Shown here: positions 32,909 through 44,141 of the stretch, piece after piece
Position numbering within the stretch: position 1 is the first letter of the stretch
Layout of the letters: each line of letters opens with the position of its first letter
DNA from: Sorghum bicolor
Lineage: Eukaryota > Streptophyta > Magnoliopsida > Poales > Poaceae
Length of the DNA: 64,000 nt
Reading direction: 5' to 3'
NCBI RefSeq assembly: GCF_000003195.3
Contig: NC_012875.2
Location: 17,430,398 to 17,494,397 of the forward strand
Made by a program: the position numbers and the translations under genes
The notes under the pieces: generated by a model
What the model saw: only the letters and a program-made list of their open reading frames with translations
The model's database searches: none
Told to the model about the DNA's origin: nothing

Positions 32909-33955
32909 CTAGGATTCGTTGGGTGGCGTGGTCGGTACTTCCGGCGGCGCCTCCTCTTCATGTATAGTTATCTTCTCTTTCCATACCTGACTCGGTGCTA
33001 CGGTCTCCTCTAGATAATTCTGTTTAAACTCTACGTCTTCTGACCTTACTACTTCTCCTTCATAGTCTGCCCATCTGTCCTTGATGATTTGCCTCCTTTG
33101 GTTGCGGTTGCGGCGTTTTTTTACCTGCTTAGATTCTTCAACGATATAGTCAGGGTCAATAAAATAACGGCGTACCTTCTCTAAGGGGAAGTGCATATGG
33201 ACTTCTTCGGTTCCAATGTAGATGATTGCTTTAACGGTGCTGAGGAACGGTCTTCCAAGGATGATGGGTGGATCGTACTCATCTTCTCCCATGTCAATAA
33301 CCTAAAAGTCTGTGTAGACAAAATGATCGTCTATTTTGACAGGGACATCAGTTACTGTTCCTTTAGCTTCTTGAAATGTCTGATCTGCCATCTGGAGCTG
33401 AATGTATGTTGGTCTTAGTGGCATGGTTCCGAACAAGAGCCGATAGGTGACTGCGGCCATTATGTTGACGCCCGATCTGGTGTCGCAGAACGTCTTGTAG
33501 AAGCTGTATCCATTTATGGAGCAATAGATGCTTGGTATTCCTAGGTCGTCCTTATTGGTCAAAAACGGTGACTTGAGTTGATGATCTTGGCCTCCATGAA
33601 CTGCAGTGACCATCTTAGCTGACTCGGTCCACACTTGCTTGTTCCTGTTCCTCCTGTTGGTCCTCTTCCTTGATTCACGTCTGGATTGATCTGGGATTTG
33701 TGTAGTCTTGTTCTTGAAGAAAAATGTCTCCTTCCTCCCTTTGATGTAGAAACTGATCTTGGCAACACTAGCGTAGATGACAGCTCCCGAGGTGTTTAAG
33801 AATGACCTCCCTAAGATGATGGGTGCTCTCTCATCATTACCGGTCTTTATCACCACGAAGTCCGCTGGGGCGTACAAGGTACCAACTCGGACACAAAGGT
33901 TCTTCAATATTCCTTTTGGAAAACTTATCATCTGATCTGCAAACTGCAAACACAT
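32909..33955 (-). pseudogene. C1 tandem retropepsin-like region, second part
   Basis: The first ORF (33955-33302) completes protease domain 1 (RAPIILGRSFLNTSGAVIYA, a variant of the ILGRPFL retropepsin block). It is followed by a basic linker (RRESRKRTNRRNRNKQ) and domain 2 with FCDTRSGVNIMAAVTYRLLF (T-R in place of T-G). After a stop at about 33300, the second ORF (33292-32909) gives PPIILGRPFLSTVKAIIYIG and a charged tail. Only two single defects break a frame that is otherwise open to the Gag part. Confidence 0.8.
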
Positions 33956-33961
33956 GGTTGT

Positions 33962-35353
33962 TTATAATAAAGGATATGTAAAGAATTTTTCATAGAGTAC
34001 CCTGGGTATAATGTTGACGCTAGAGCCAAAGTCACAGAGTGCTTCTAGGAAGTCCACCATACCGATGGAGATCGGGATGACGGGGCGTCCTGGATCGCCT
34101 CTCTTGATCGGCAGAAGGTCAGTAGTGAATTCAGTGACGGGGTTACTCCAATTACCTGCATCAAACATGTCTACAAGATTTGCAGATTCTAATCCTGAGT
34201 AGTTAGGCCTCTGTTGATTCCAACCTTGATTTTGTTGAGGACGGTTGTAGTAGTAGTAGTTGTTATTGTTGATGTAGTTCACATCCTCAAGCATCTCAGG
34301 GCAGTGATTGCCTGAGTGTCCAGTATCTCCACACTCCTCACAAGTCATGTGAGAGTCGTAGATGTGCATAACTTCTTTCTTATCTCTAGCTCTATCATCG
34401 AGCTTCTTCATGAGCAGGTCTAGCTTTGCAGACAACATGTCTACCTCCTTGAGCTGATGCATACCTCCACCTCTCTTGCGTGTCTAGGTCCTTTCTTCAT
34501 TCCAGCCTTGGTTGGACGCCATCTTGTCCACAAGACCTATGGCTTGTGGTATAGTAAGTGATAAGAATGCTCCTCTAGCTGCAGCATCCATGGTCTCTCG
34601 GGCACTGTTGCCGAGCCCATGATAAAACGTCTGCATTAGTAGCCAACTTTCCATTCCATGATGGGGACATTCTAGGATGTAGTCTTGAAAGCGCTCCCAT
34701 GCTTCTGGAACAGATTCATCATTTTGTTGCTGAAAACTTGTAATCTTCCCACGGAGAGCATTGGTCTTGCCCATGGGAAAGAACTTAGCCAGGAAGTTTG
34801 TTGAGTAGAGTGCCCATGTAGTATTCTTCTCCTTTGTAGTGTAGAACCACTGCTTCGCTCTTCCTAACAGTGAGAATGGAAAGAGGCGAAGTAGTATAGC
34901 ATCTATGGGGACTCCAAATATGGTGAATGTGCTGCAAATCTCCAAGAAGTGTTGGAGATGAGCACTAGCATCTTCGTGTGCCTTCCCACAGAACTGATTG
35001 GATTGCAGCATGTTGATAAGTCCAGGCTTGAGCTCAAAGTTGCCGTCGATCTCTGCAGCAGGTCCAGTGCGGATGTTGTCCGTAGTGGGAGCTGAGAACT
35101 CACGGATCGATTTGTTCGCCATGGCTTCGAACTCTGAAGACAAGTTTCGGTGATCTTCTTGATTGGATGAAGCTTCTTGCTGAAGTGTTGATGATCTCTT
35201 CTTGAGCTTGGCTCTTGTCTTCTTGAATAAAGCTTCGGGATTGTCAACAAAATTTCCTGGAAGACGTTTTCTATTCATACATTCCCCTGCATAAGATAAA
35301 AATAGAATAATATCGGGGTAAAACTGTATGAGAGAATAGATAAGCTCAATCAT
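33962..35353 (-). pseudogene. C1 Gag-like protein and first protease motif
   Basis: The segment encodes a capsid-like helical region: FELKPGLINMLQSNQFCGKA, ICSTFTIFGVPIDAILLRLF, RAKQWFYTTKEKNTTWALYS and EAWERFQDYILECPHHGM. This is the retrotransposon Gag domain. Then come a zinc knuckle CEECGDTGHSGNHC (C-x2-C-x4-H-x4-C, near 34330), an Asn/Tyr-rich stretch, and the first protease motif CDFGSSVNIIPRVLYEKFF, where DTG is replaced by DFG. One stop lies at 34483-34485. The likely initiator is MNRKRLPGNF at about 35278. Confidence 0.85.
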
Positions 35354-35413
35354 ATTAGTGATGCGAATGATAACTCAAAATCCTTTATTCATTCCTGATT
35401 AGTAATCAACCTT

Positions 35414-35430
35414 CCTCGGCAATGGCGCCA
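35414..35430 (-). promoter_or_regulatory. Primer binding site of C1
   Basis: The coding strand reads TGGCGCCATTGCCGAGG, close to TGGCGCCGTTGCCGGGG in C2 and D. It is complementary to the 3' end of plant tRNA-Asp as known for Athila-type elements. It lies nine bases from the LTR end. Confidence 0.75.
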
Positions 35431-35438
35431 AAAATGCT

Positions 35439-37090
35439 TGTTGGGTATTCTTAACATCATTACCAAGAGTAGACAGTTTTCTAATTCTAGTAACGGTGCC
35501 AAAAATGCCAAACCTATCCCTCACACCACTTAAGCCAAGTTGTCATCCCTAGCATGACATGAGAGATGCGGTATTGAAATATTCAATTGCTCCTCTAAAT
35601 AAATAATGAATGATATCTGCAAGCGCACAGATTAATACCGATGTAGCATTTTAACCGGAAAGTATTCCAGGTATCGTTATTTATATTTTTACCACTAGGA
35701 AGGGATTAGCAATCATCAATATTGATTACAGAATAGAATATGAGATTGAGTATCTATCATTGCATGTATAATTGAGAACATTTATCTAAATGTTTCATAC
35801 AGGGGTAAGTGTCACATAAAAGATATATGAAGTAATGAATAATGACAAAGATAATTAATCTGATCAGCCACATATAAATATGATAAGCACCTCAATTAGA
35901 TACTCTAGAAAGTCATTAGCATGGTATTAGAACGAACTACAAGAATATTTCCTAAGTTATTCTCAACTATATAGTCTAGCATTATCATAATTAGTGCAAG
36001 CATACTTAGCAATCATTGCGAGACAAGACTACGCCCATGCATAGTGATATTAGCAAGGTAAATGAGAAACATAGCAATCACTCCCCTGTAATAATATTGC
36101 TCTGCCAGCCCAATACACAAGAGGGGGACTATATAAGAATCAATGAAGCTGTCACTATCACGAACTACCCCACGATGTGGCATATTGGGTACAATCGCAG
36201 ATAAATACGGTATAAGCACCACGCCTACACAATATCTATCATTTACCCATGGATCCGATGGATAAATGCTATACGATCCTAAGCATGTATATAGATCCAA
36301 TCTAACTAAGCCAAGTACATAACTATGATAAACTAAGAACAATATAATCTTGAATATAAACAAGTAGAGCAAAGTCATAAGCAATATATTGAAGTAGAAC
36401 AAAGTCATATTCATAATATTGAGGAACAAAGATGATTAGAAGAACAATTAGAAGCACAATTAGAGAATTACCAAGAATCCTCTTGACAGATCCAGAAACC
36501 AATCGAAGATTGACTCCTTCTAGTTCTAATCCTATGTAGCTATGCTAATCTAGATGTCTAATTGATGTGGTGGCTCTAATCTTGATCAGAGGCTTCTTCT
36601 CCCTTGAAGAATAATGAATTAGGGTTGAGAGGCTCTCTCCTCCAGGGGCCAGGGGGTCTGGTTTTATAGTCCCTTCAAGTGAATATGGGCTGTTGGATCA
36701 AACCGACATTGATTGAACGGTTATCCTTGATCCTTTAGGTCGGTGGAGATCTCCCATGAAACAGAGTCCTGTTTGGTCTCCAAGTCAGGGCGGGCGCCTA
36801 GGGAAGGAGGGCGGGCGCCCTGCCTCTGGCCCCTTTCGGCCTCCGCTTTCTTCCCGTGGCTTCTGGAGTCTTCTAGATGTAAGATAATTGCGCGGCACGT
36901 TAATATCTCTATGTATTCCCGATGTGTGGGCCTTTCTTCCGTATTTCCTGATAACCTCCTACAGAAATAGACAAACACCAAAACTCGTAGAATTCTGTTA
37001 GATAAAACCCTAAGTCTAGATGTTGATTTCATTTGGATCATTTTCTTTGTTTATTTGATAATTAAATTTGATACTTAAGGACCGTCAACA
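35439..37090 (-). repeat. 5' LTR of C1 (1652 bp)
   Basis: The LTR is complete with TGTTGACGG and CCCAACA ends as coded. A TATAAAA box is at 36662-36668. It also contains the GGGCGCCCGC-type GC blocks and an open frame of 138 codons (36013-36429) shared by all LTRs of this family. Confidence 0.9.
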
Positions 37091-37975
37091 TGAACTGTGG
37101 TCCATGATCTGATATGATGGTTCGAGGCACACCATACTGACGAACAATGTGCTCGAAATACAACTCCGCATATTGATGTGGACAATAGTCAGTTCGGACT
37201 GGAATAAAACGAGCAACCTTGGTCAAACGATCTACAATCACCCAGATAGAGTCGTAACCATTTACAGAAGTTGGGAGTCCAACCATGAAATCCACGCTGA
37301 CTTCTTCCCATTTCCAACCAGGAATTGGCAAGGGTTGAAGCAAACCAGCTTTCATGTGAACGGCCTTCACACGACAACAATTGTCACAACGAGCGACAAA
37401 AGCAGCAATCTCCTTTTTCATCTTTGTCCACCAAAATAGAGGTTTCAGATCCTGATACATCTTGCTGCTACCAGGATGGATAGACAACTTGGATGAATGA
37501 GCTTCGGATAAGATCTGATTTCGTAGCTCGCGGTCTTTTGGGACCACTAGCCGATCTTTGAACCAAAGAATCCTGTTCTCATCGACCCAGAACTGCTTGG
37601 TTCCTTCTTCCTTCATCCTCCTTTTCATATGGTGGATGCCTACATCTCTTTGCTGCAATTCGATGATTCGATTGCGAAGAGTACTCTCCAGAGAAATCTG
37701 GTTGAGCACAAGTGGATGCATAAGATGTGACAACAATGGGTCTTCCACCTGAACTGAGTGACAGTGCGCTTTCCGACTCAAGGCATCCGCAACCACGTTT
37801 GCCTTGCCCGGATGATAGTGCACTTGTAGATTATAATCTTTAATCAACTCAAACCACCTTCGTTGTCGCATGTTCAATTCAGGTTGAGTGAAGATGTACT
37901 TGAGGCTCTTATGATCGGTGTAGATATTGCACAGATTACCCAGCAAATAGTGCCTCTAGATTTTCAAAGCATGAA
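37091..37975 (-). pseudogene. Element B RNase H end and integrase N-terminal half
   Basis: The protein reads [20 protein letters not shown] and [20 protein letters not shown] (end of RNase H). It continues with the integrase HHCC finger ([20 protein letters not shown] ... [11 protein letters not shown]), the first catalytic Asp in [20 protein letters not shown] and the second in [10 protein letters not shown]1 interrupts it directly after HGPQF. A TAG at about 37957 separates it from the upstream RNase H part. Confidence 0.88.
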
Positions 37976-38024
37976 CAACTGCTGCCAATTCTAAGTCATG
38001 AGTAGGGTAATTGACCTCATGTTT

Positions 38025-38408
38025 TCAAAGTTGGCGTGAGGCATACGCGATAACGCGACCTTCCTGCATCAACACGCAGCCTAAACCAATACCCGACGCG
38101 TCACAGAAGACATCGAAGGGCTTCTCGATATCAGGTTGAGCTAGGACAGGAGCTGATGTCAGCAATGTCCTCAACTTGTGGAATGCCTCTTCACACTCAG
38201 GCGTCCACACAAACTTCTCATCTTTCTGAAGTAGACGAGTCATAGGCTTGGATATCTTTGAAAATTCCAGAATGAATCGACGATAATACCCAGCCAGACC
38301 GAGAAAACTCCGAACCTCGTGTACCGAAGTTGGAACTTTCCAATCCAGCACTTCTTGCACCTTAGCCGGATCCACCGATATGCCTTCTTCAGATAAGACA
38401 TGGCCCAA
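38025..38408 (-). pseudogene. Element B RT thumb and RNase H start
   Basis: The segment contains [20 protein letters not shown] and [20 protein letters not shown], the standard RT connection, and [20 protein letters not shown], the RNase H first motif. It ends AYASRQL with a stop where the family continues directly, and is frameshifted relative to the RT near 38415-38460. Confidence 0.85.
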
Positions 38409-38422
38409 GAAAGGTATTTTCC

Positions 38423-39103
38423 TTAGCCAAAACTCGCATTTGCTGAACTTGGTGTAAAGCTGTGCTCATGCAAGCGTGTCAACACCACACGCAGATGCTC
38501 TGCATGCTCCTCTTCATTGCAAGAATATACTAGGATATCATCAATGAAGACCACCACAAACTTGTCCAATTCGGGCATGAACACTGAGTTCATGAGGTAC
38601 ATGAAATGAGCAGGTGCATTCGTAAGACTGAAGGACATGACGAGATACTCATACAACCCATACCTCGTCGAGAAAGCTGTCTTAGGTACGTCTTCAGGAC
38701 GGATCTTGATCTGATGATACCCAGATCGCAAATCAATCTTGGAGAATACCTTAGCTTTAGATAACTGATCAAATAAGATATCAATGTGAGGAAGAGGGTA
38801 TTTATTCTTGATGGTCACCGCATTCAGGGGACGATAGTCCACACACATGCGCAAGGATTGATCCTTCTTCTTCACAAAGATAGCCGGACAACCCCAAGGA
38901 GAAGAACTAGGACAGATAAGACCCTTCTTCAACAACTCATTTAACTGGGTCTTAAGCTCAGCTAGCTCATTTGGTGGCATTCTATAAGGTCTTCTAGAGA
39001 TAGGAGCGGTACCTAGAATCAATTCAATTTTGAACTCCACATCCCGATCTGGAGGAAGCCCGGGTAAATCGTCAGGAAATACATCCGGGAACTCACACAC
39101 CAC
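38423..39103 (-). pseudogene. Element B reverse transcriptase
   Basis: Gypsy RT blocks are continuous: [78 protein letters not shown] and the active site [12 protein letters not shown]. Both catalytic Asp residues of the FIDD motif are kept. The frame is lost just after HEHSFTPSS, near 38440, and a stop at the start separates it from the protease. Confidence 0.88.
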
Positions 39104-39112
39104 CGGAATATC

Positions 39113-39565
39113 CTAGATGGCCTTAGCTGTAACTGCATTCACAGTGCTACGAATATGGATATCTCGAGGAAGTTGCTCTAAGAACGCTTCCCTGGTATTT
39201 GGGTCTCTCAACATCACTACACGAGTGGTGGTGTCGATAAGAACTCCGTTACCACTCATCCAATTCATACCCAAAATTACATCTATGCCCACACCGGGTA
39301 AGACAACTAGATCAGCAAGAAATTGACGGCCTCCAATTTCCAGAGTTGCCCCATAAACCACTTGATTGGTCGAAATATCATTCCTAGCAGCACTAATGCA
39401 ATAACTACCCTTATCAAGAGTATTTGCCTTGAGATTATGCTTAGACACAAAGTCTAAACTCACAAAAGAATGCGATGCTCCTGAATCAAAAACCACGAGT
39501 ACATCACATTGGTTAACCAGAAACTTACCAGCTGTAACTACCTCACCAGCAGGGATTGCCTCCAC
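39113..39565 (-). pseudogene. Element B aspartic protease
   Basis: Retropepsin-like domain with active-site motif VVFDSGASHSFVSLDFV (D-S-G in place of D-T-G, common in this lineage) and VLPGVGIDVILGMNWM, the second hydrophobic strand with G-M-N-W. It lies between the gag zinc-knuckle segment and RT, in the normal order of the polyprotein, and processes it. Confidence 0.88.
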
Positions 39566-39750
39566 AGTTGTGTAGTGAACACGCCCCTGTCGGACGTTCC
39601 CTTGGTTGCCCTTCTTCGAAGGGTAAGGACAATTGCTCTACCAGTGCCAGATCTGATTGCAGTTCCAGCACGGACGGATGGCAGGTGGAGTCTTGGCATA
39701 GCTGGGACCCATGTTACCAAGAGGAAGAGCAATGGAGTAACCCTTGCGGA
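39566..39750 (-). pseudogene. Element B gag zinc knuckle with nonsense codon
   Basis: The minus-strand frame has CWNCNQIWHW, then a TAG at 39638-39640, then SNCPYPSKKGN. Together these are a C-x2-C-x4-H-x4-C knuckle in which the position after HW is a stop. The D insertion lies immediately upstream (39751). Confidence 0.8.
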
Positions 39751-41029
39751 TGTTGACGGTCCTTAATGCTCACAATTAACCATCAACTAAACATAGAAAA
39801 GGATCCAAATGCAACCAACACCTAGACTTAGGGTTTTATCTAACAGAATTCCACAAGTTTTGGTGTTTGTCTATTTCTGCAGGGGGTTATCAGGAAATAC
39901 GGAAGAAAGGCCCACACGTCGGGTTTACATAGAGATATTAACGTGCCGCACAATTATCTACCATCTAGAAGAGTCCAGAAGCCACGGGAGCGAACGGGAG
40001 ATGTAACGGAGCCGGGCACTGGGCGCCCGCCCTCCCTTACTGGGCGCCCGCCCTCCCCCCTGGACCAATCAGGGTGAAGTTCGGGGATCATGCTCCACCG
40101 ACCTAATACTTCAAGGAAAACCACACGATCAATGTCGGTTTGATCCGACGGCCCAGATTCACTTGAAGGGACTATAAAACCAGACCCCCCTGGCCCCTGG
40201 AGATCATACCTCTTCTACAGAATCAAAGCTAGGGTTTCAATTCTTCATCCAAGTAGAGAGGATCCCTCTAGTTCTTCTAGTTCTACCTCTAGTTCATCTA
40301 GATCTAGTTCTAGTTCATCTAGTTCTAGTTCTAGTTCCTCTAGTTCTAGTTCTAGTTAGTTCTAGTTGTAATCTAGAAAATAGGGAGAGAGAAGCGGAGA
40401 GCGGAGGAGGAGCCGGATCTGTCGGATCTTCCTCAACATTGTACTTTTGCAGCAACTGGTTCGTTCTTCATCGTTCTCCAGGTTCTTCAATTCATAATTC
40501 CTGAGTTCTCTAATTACTTTTATTTACATTCAAGTTATTTATTGGATTCCCGCTTGCATCAAGTGCTCTAGTCTTTATAAGCTAGAGTAGTAATTATTAG
40601 ATTAGACGTGGTGTTTAGTCTTGCAATTACCTAGAATTGCACCCAATCCTGCGGATTGTGGTGGTAGCCTTAGGGTAGTGACAGCCCTAACGGTCGACGT
40701 ATTCCACCTCGTTCGGATCGGTGTTTGTAGGACCGTAGTCAGACCTTCCTAGCCCCCTTCTCATCTCTTTCTGTGGTTAGTGCTCTGATGTCCCGATATA
40801 GATAATCTTGAAGTAATTCTTGATTCTTAGATCAACTAGAGAACTCTCAGGAAACTTCCTCTCTTCCCACCAAAAATAATTATATAGTTACCCTTGGGCG
40901 ATCATGGATCTTAATTAGTACACTCACGTTCTCTGTGGAAAATCGATACTCTGGAATACTCCCGGGTGAAGGCTACATCGGTATCCGTGCGCTTGCGGAT
41001 TTTTCTGTTTGCGTTTAAAATACCCAACA
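39751..41029 (+). repeat. 5' LTR of D (1279 bp)
   Basis: Contains the TATAAAA box at 40173-40179, two copies of a 21-bp unit built on TGGGCGCCCGCCCTCC (near 40018-40060), and a run of CTAGTT-type repeats at about 40265-40368. The other LTR has three copies of the 21-bp unit, which accounts for its length of 1300 bp. Confidence 0.92.
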
Positions 41030-41036
41030 AGCTTTC

Positions 41037-41054
41037 TGGCGCCGTTGCCGGGGA
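41037..41054 (+). promoter_or_regulatory. Primer binding site of D
   Basis: TGGCGCCGTTGCCGGGGA lies seven bases after the LTR end. It fits the 3' end of tRNA-Asp, identical to the C2 site. Confidence 0.8.
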
Positions 41055-42660
41055 ACGGTAGCTGTGCTAGTTTCGAACCAAGTCGTCCGTGTATCCTTTT
41101 TCTTTTCCTTTTTTACCACACTCACCTTATCATTTTCACCATACCACATGGATTTCACTCTAAGCATTAATGAGCATGGAATTTATTTCATAGCCACTTC
41201 ATTTGCTCCATGCTCATATGCAACATCTTCACAATCCGTTGGTCTCTCCAACATCACCACATTCGAGATCTCCAACCCCCTCATCCTTTCTATTTATAAA
41301 AACTTTAAAAGGGCGGTTGTCGATGCATATGTCTATATTAAATATTGTAGATCTCGTTGAGTTGATCTTGATATAGGTCAGCGTTGGAGGGGAAACCACT
41401 TCGCCGACATACATTGATGGTTTCCTAAGGACAAGCTTAGTGTCCTAAAACAAGCACTGATCAGATCGTAACATGAGCTTTTAATTATTTGCAACATTAC
41501 CTTGTGTATTGAGCATATAATGATAATTGTAAAAGTATTCCTTCGGGTATTCTTGTCACTAACCTTTCCAGGATTGGAGCAAGAAGATCGGATGAATGAC
41601 AAGCACAAGGTATGTCCAACCAATCATCATACAACATTGAATTAAATTCATCCAAACTTGAATTTTGCAAAATTCAAGCTTGGGGGAGTACTTTATATAA
41701 AAACATCATTTGCCATGTTGCTATGTTGGTTGTCTCTACCTTTGAGACATGCTCAATTTGTTAAATAGTAATCACACTACTTCATCTCCACTTGAGTAGA
41801 TCTCTATAAAAGCCATCACGCTACCTTTGTTTATCCTAGTAAGTGTTAGTTTGGAAGTACTGTACATACTTCTATTGGTTTTTAAATTAAGCATGGTGCT
41901 TAGGTTAAACAGCCTTCCTTAATCTAATTAGACATGGAGTCTAGTTTGGTTATTGAACTAAAAACTGCTTGTGTAGACATTGGTATATTTTGTTGGACTA
42001 ACCCCTGCAGGAAAACTTTCAATATCGACCTGGGAAGTCCTGAGATAAACTCACATTGGAGACAAAGAGTGAGACGCATGAAGGTTAACAATTTACACAA
42101 GGAAGGCATAGCTAACAAGAGATGATCCGTGGAGGGTGCCACAAACACGATGCACAACCACTAAGAAAGGAAAGCTTCCACAAGGTGATACTGTACCATC
42201 ACTCTTCAAGTAAGGTAACATCTTAAGGTACTTGACTATCACTTTTATAAAGCTTCTCCTTGGTTCTGGCGTTCACATGAATAAAAGAGACAAACATATA
42301 TGATTTACAACTCTAGATTAACCAACCCAATCGATTCAATATGTTTAGTCCTTTCATCTTTGTGATCCCACACTCCTAATCATATGAACTAAAATGTTGC
42401 ACACTTAATCTTTGGAAAATGATAGTCATGTAAAGAAAAAAAATATATTTACTTAGATAGATTATCTTTCCATAAGGTTGAGTGATCTGATCTGACAAAT
42501 GTTTTAAATGCTACACTCATGATCTTATTATTCATCAACGTTGTCTTGCTCACTATGCTTAAGGTTAGAGAGAACAAATACACTTTTGGTTTTGTTGGTG
42601 TTTTCCACCAACAAGGCCCATGCACTTGATCTCTACCTTGTCTCTATGAGCAGGTACACT
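41055..42660 (+). other. D 5' internal region, no recognised gene
   Basis: About 1.6 kb that is unlike the gag region of C1/C2. A small ORF (41064-41360) starts just after the primer site but matches nothing I know. A PPT-like AGCTTGGGGGAG occurs at 41677-41688. The rest is A/T-rich with stops in all frames. Confidence 0.5.
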
Positions 42661-44065
42661 TCGAGCAAAATATGAAGGAGTTTTACAATTCCCAGACTCC
42701 AACAAGTGAAGAACCTAGATCTACGAGCACAAACACACTGGAGATACTGGACAGTCAGGCAATCACTGCCCTGAGATGCTTAAGGACGTAACTTCTAGAG
42801 TAACCCTATTGTGGAAGTAATTACTGACCTTCTGCCGGTCAAGAGAGGCAATCCAGGACGCCCTGTCATCCCGATCTCCATCGGCATGGTGGACTTCCCA
42901 GAAGCACTCTGTGACTTTGGCTCCAGCGTCAACATTATGCACAGGGTACTCTATGAAAAATTCTTTACACATCCTTTCCTAGAAACAACCATGTGTTTGC
43001 AGCTTGCAGATCGTACACTAAGTTTCCCAAAAGGAATATTGAAGAACCTCTGCATCCGAGTTGGTACCTTGTACGCCCCAGCAGACTTCGTGGTGATAGA
43101 GACTGGTACTAATGAGAGGGCACCCATCATCCTATGGAAGCCATTCCTGAATACCTCGGGAGCTGTCATCTACGCTAGTGCTGCCAAGATTAGTTTCTAC
43201 ATCAAGGGGAAGAAGGAGACGTTTTCCTTCAAGAAACAAGACGACACAAATCCCAGAGCAAACCCGACATGAACCAAGGAAGAGGACCAACAGGAGGAAC
43301 AAGAACAAGCAAATGTGTACCGAGTCAGCTAAGATGGTCACTGCAGCTCAAGGATGTCAAGATCGTCAACTCAAGTCACCTTTATTGATCAAGAAGGACG
43401 ACCCTGGTGTCCCAAGCATCGAGTGCACAATCAACGGATATTCTTTTCAGAAGACACTCTACGACACCGGATCTAACGTCAACATAATGGCCGCAGTCAC
43501 TTATCAGCTCCTGCATGGAACCATGTCCCTACAAGCAACATACATTCAGCTCCAGATGGCAGATCAGACATTCTGAAAGATTGAAGGTTATTGACATGGG
43601 AGAAGACGAGTACGATCCACCCATCATCCTTGGAAGACCGTTCTTTAGCACCATTAAAGCAATCATATACATTGGAACCAGAGAAGTCCACATGCACTTC
43701 CCCTCAGAGAAGGTACGTCACTGTTTTACTGACCCTAACTATATAGTTGAAGACTCTAAGCAGGTCAGGACAAGAAGACGACGACGCAACCGCAACCAGA
43801 GGAGGCAAATCATCAAGGACGGATGGGTAGACTATGAAGGAGAAGTTGTAAGGTCTGAAGACATATAACTTGAACAGAACTGTCCTGAGGAGACCGTAGC
43901 ACCGAGTCAGGTGTGGAAAGAGAAGGTAGTGATACACGAAGAGGAAGCACCGTCGGAACCACCGACTACACCATCCAGCGAATCCCAGAATGACTCAGGA
44001 AACGGAGAGTCCCGTTCGGAGGACTTAAAAACACCGAACGCCTTGCCAAGAGGTAAACTTGGTAG
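42661..44065 (+). pseudogene. D protease-like region with knuckle remnant
   Basis: A remnant of the C-family zinc-knuckle coding sequence is seen at about 42735-42780 (GGAGATACTGGACAGTCAGG). It is followed by domain 1 (42811-43272) with CDFGSSVNIMHRVLYEKFF and RAPIILWKPFLNTSGAVIYA, where the usual GRPFL reads WKPFL. Domain 2 (43270-43576) has LYDTGSNVNIMAAVTYQLLH. After a stop come PPIILGRPFFSTIKAIIYIG and a basic, then acidic tail (43590-44065). Three frame breaks are present. Gag upstream is lost or replaced. Confidence 0.8.
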
Positions 44066-44141
44066 TTATCTTTTTTTCTTTCAATTATTTAAAATAGTTT
44101 GCTTAGTTAATCAGGTTCACATCATCTTGAAAAGAAAATAA

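Larger units (their letters stand above)
30322..37090 (-). mobile_element. Element C1: non-autonomous LTR retrotransposon
   Basis: A 6769-bp minus-strand element inserted in B's integrase, flanked by TGAAC at 30317-30321 and 37091-37095. As coded it begins TGTTGACGGTCCTTAAG and ends GAATACCCAACA. It encodes a Gag-like protein and two retropepsin-like domains but no RT, RNase H or integrase. It is the same family as C2. The 3' internal region and the start of the 3' LTR are missing: sequence jumps at about 31764 from LTR to internal sequence, a loss of roughly 1.2 kb compared with C2. Confidence 0.92.

Noticed and set aside
41064..41360. 98-codon ORF just after the D primer site as a Gag or envelope candidate
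   Set aside because: No zinc knuckle, capsid motif or clear signal-plus-membrane pattern. It could be a remnant, but nothing supports a function.
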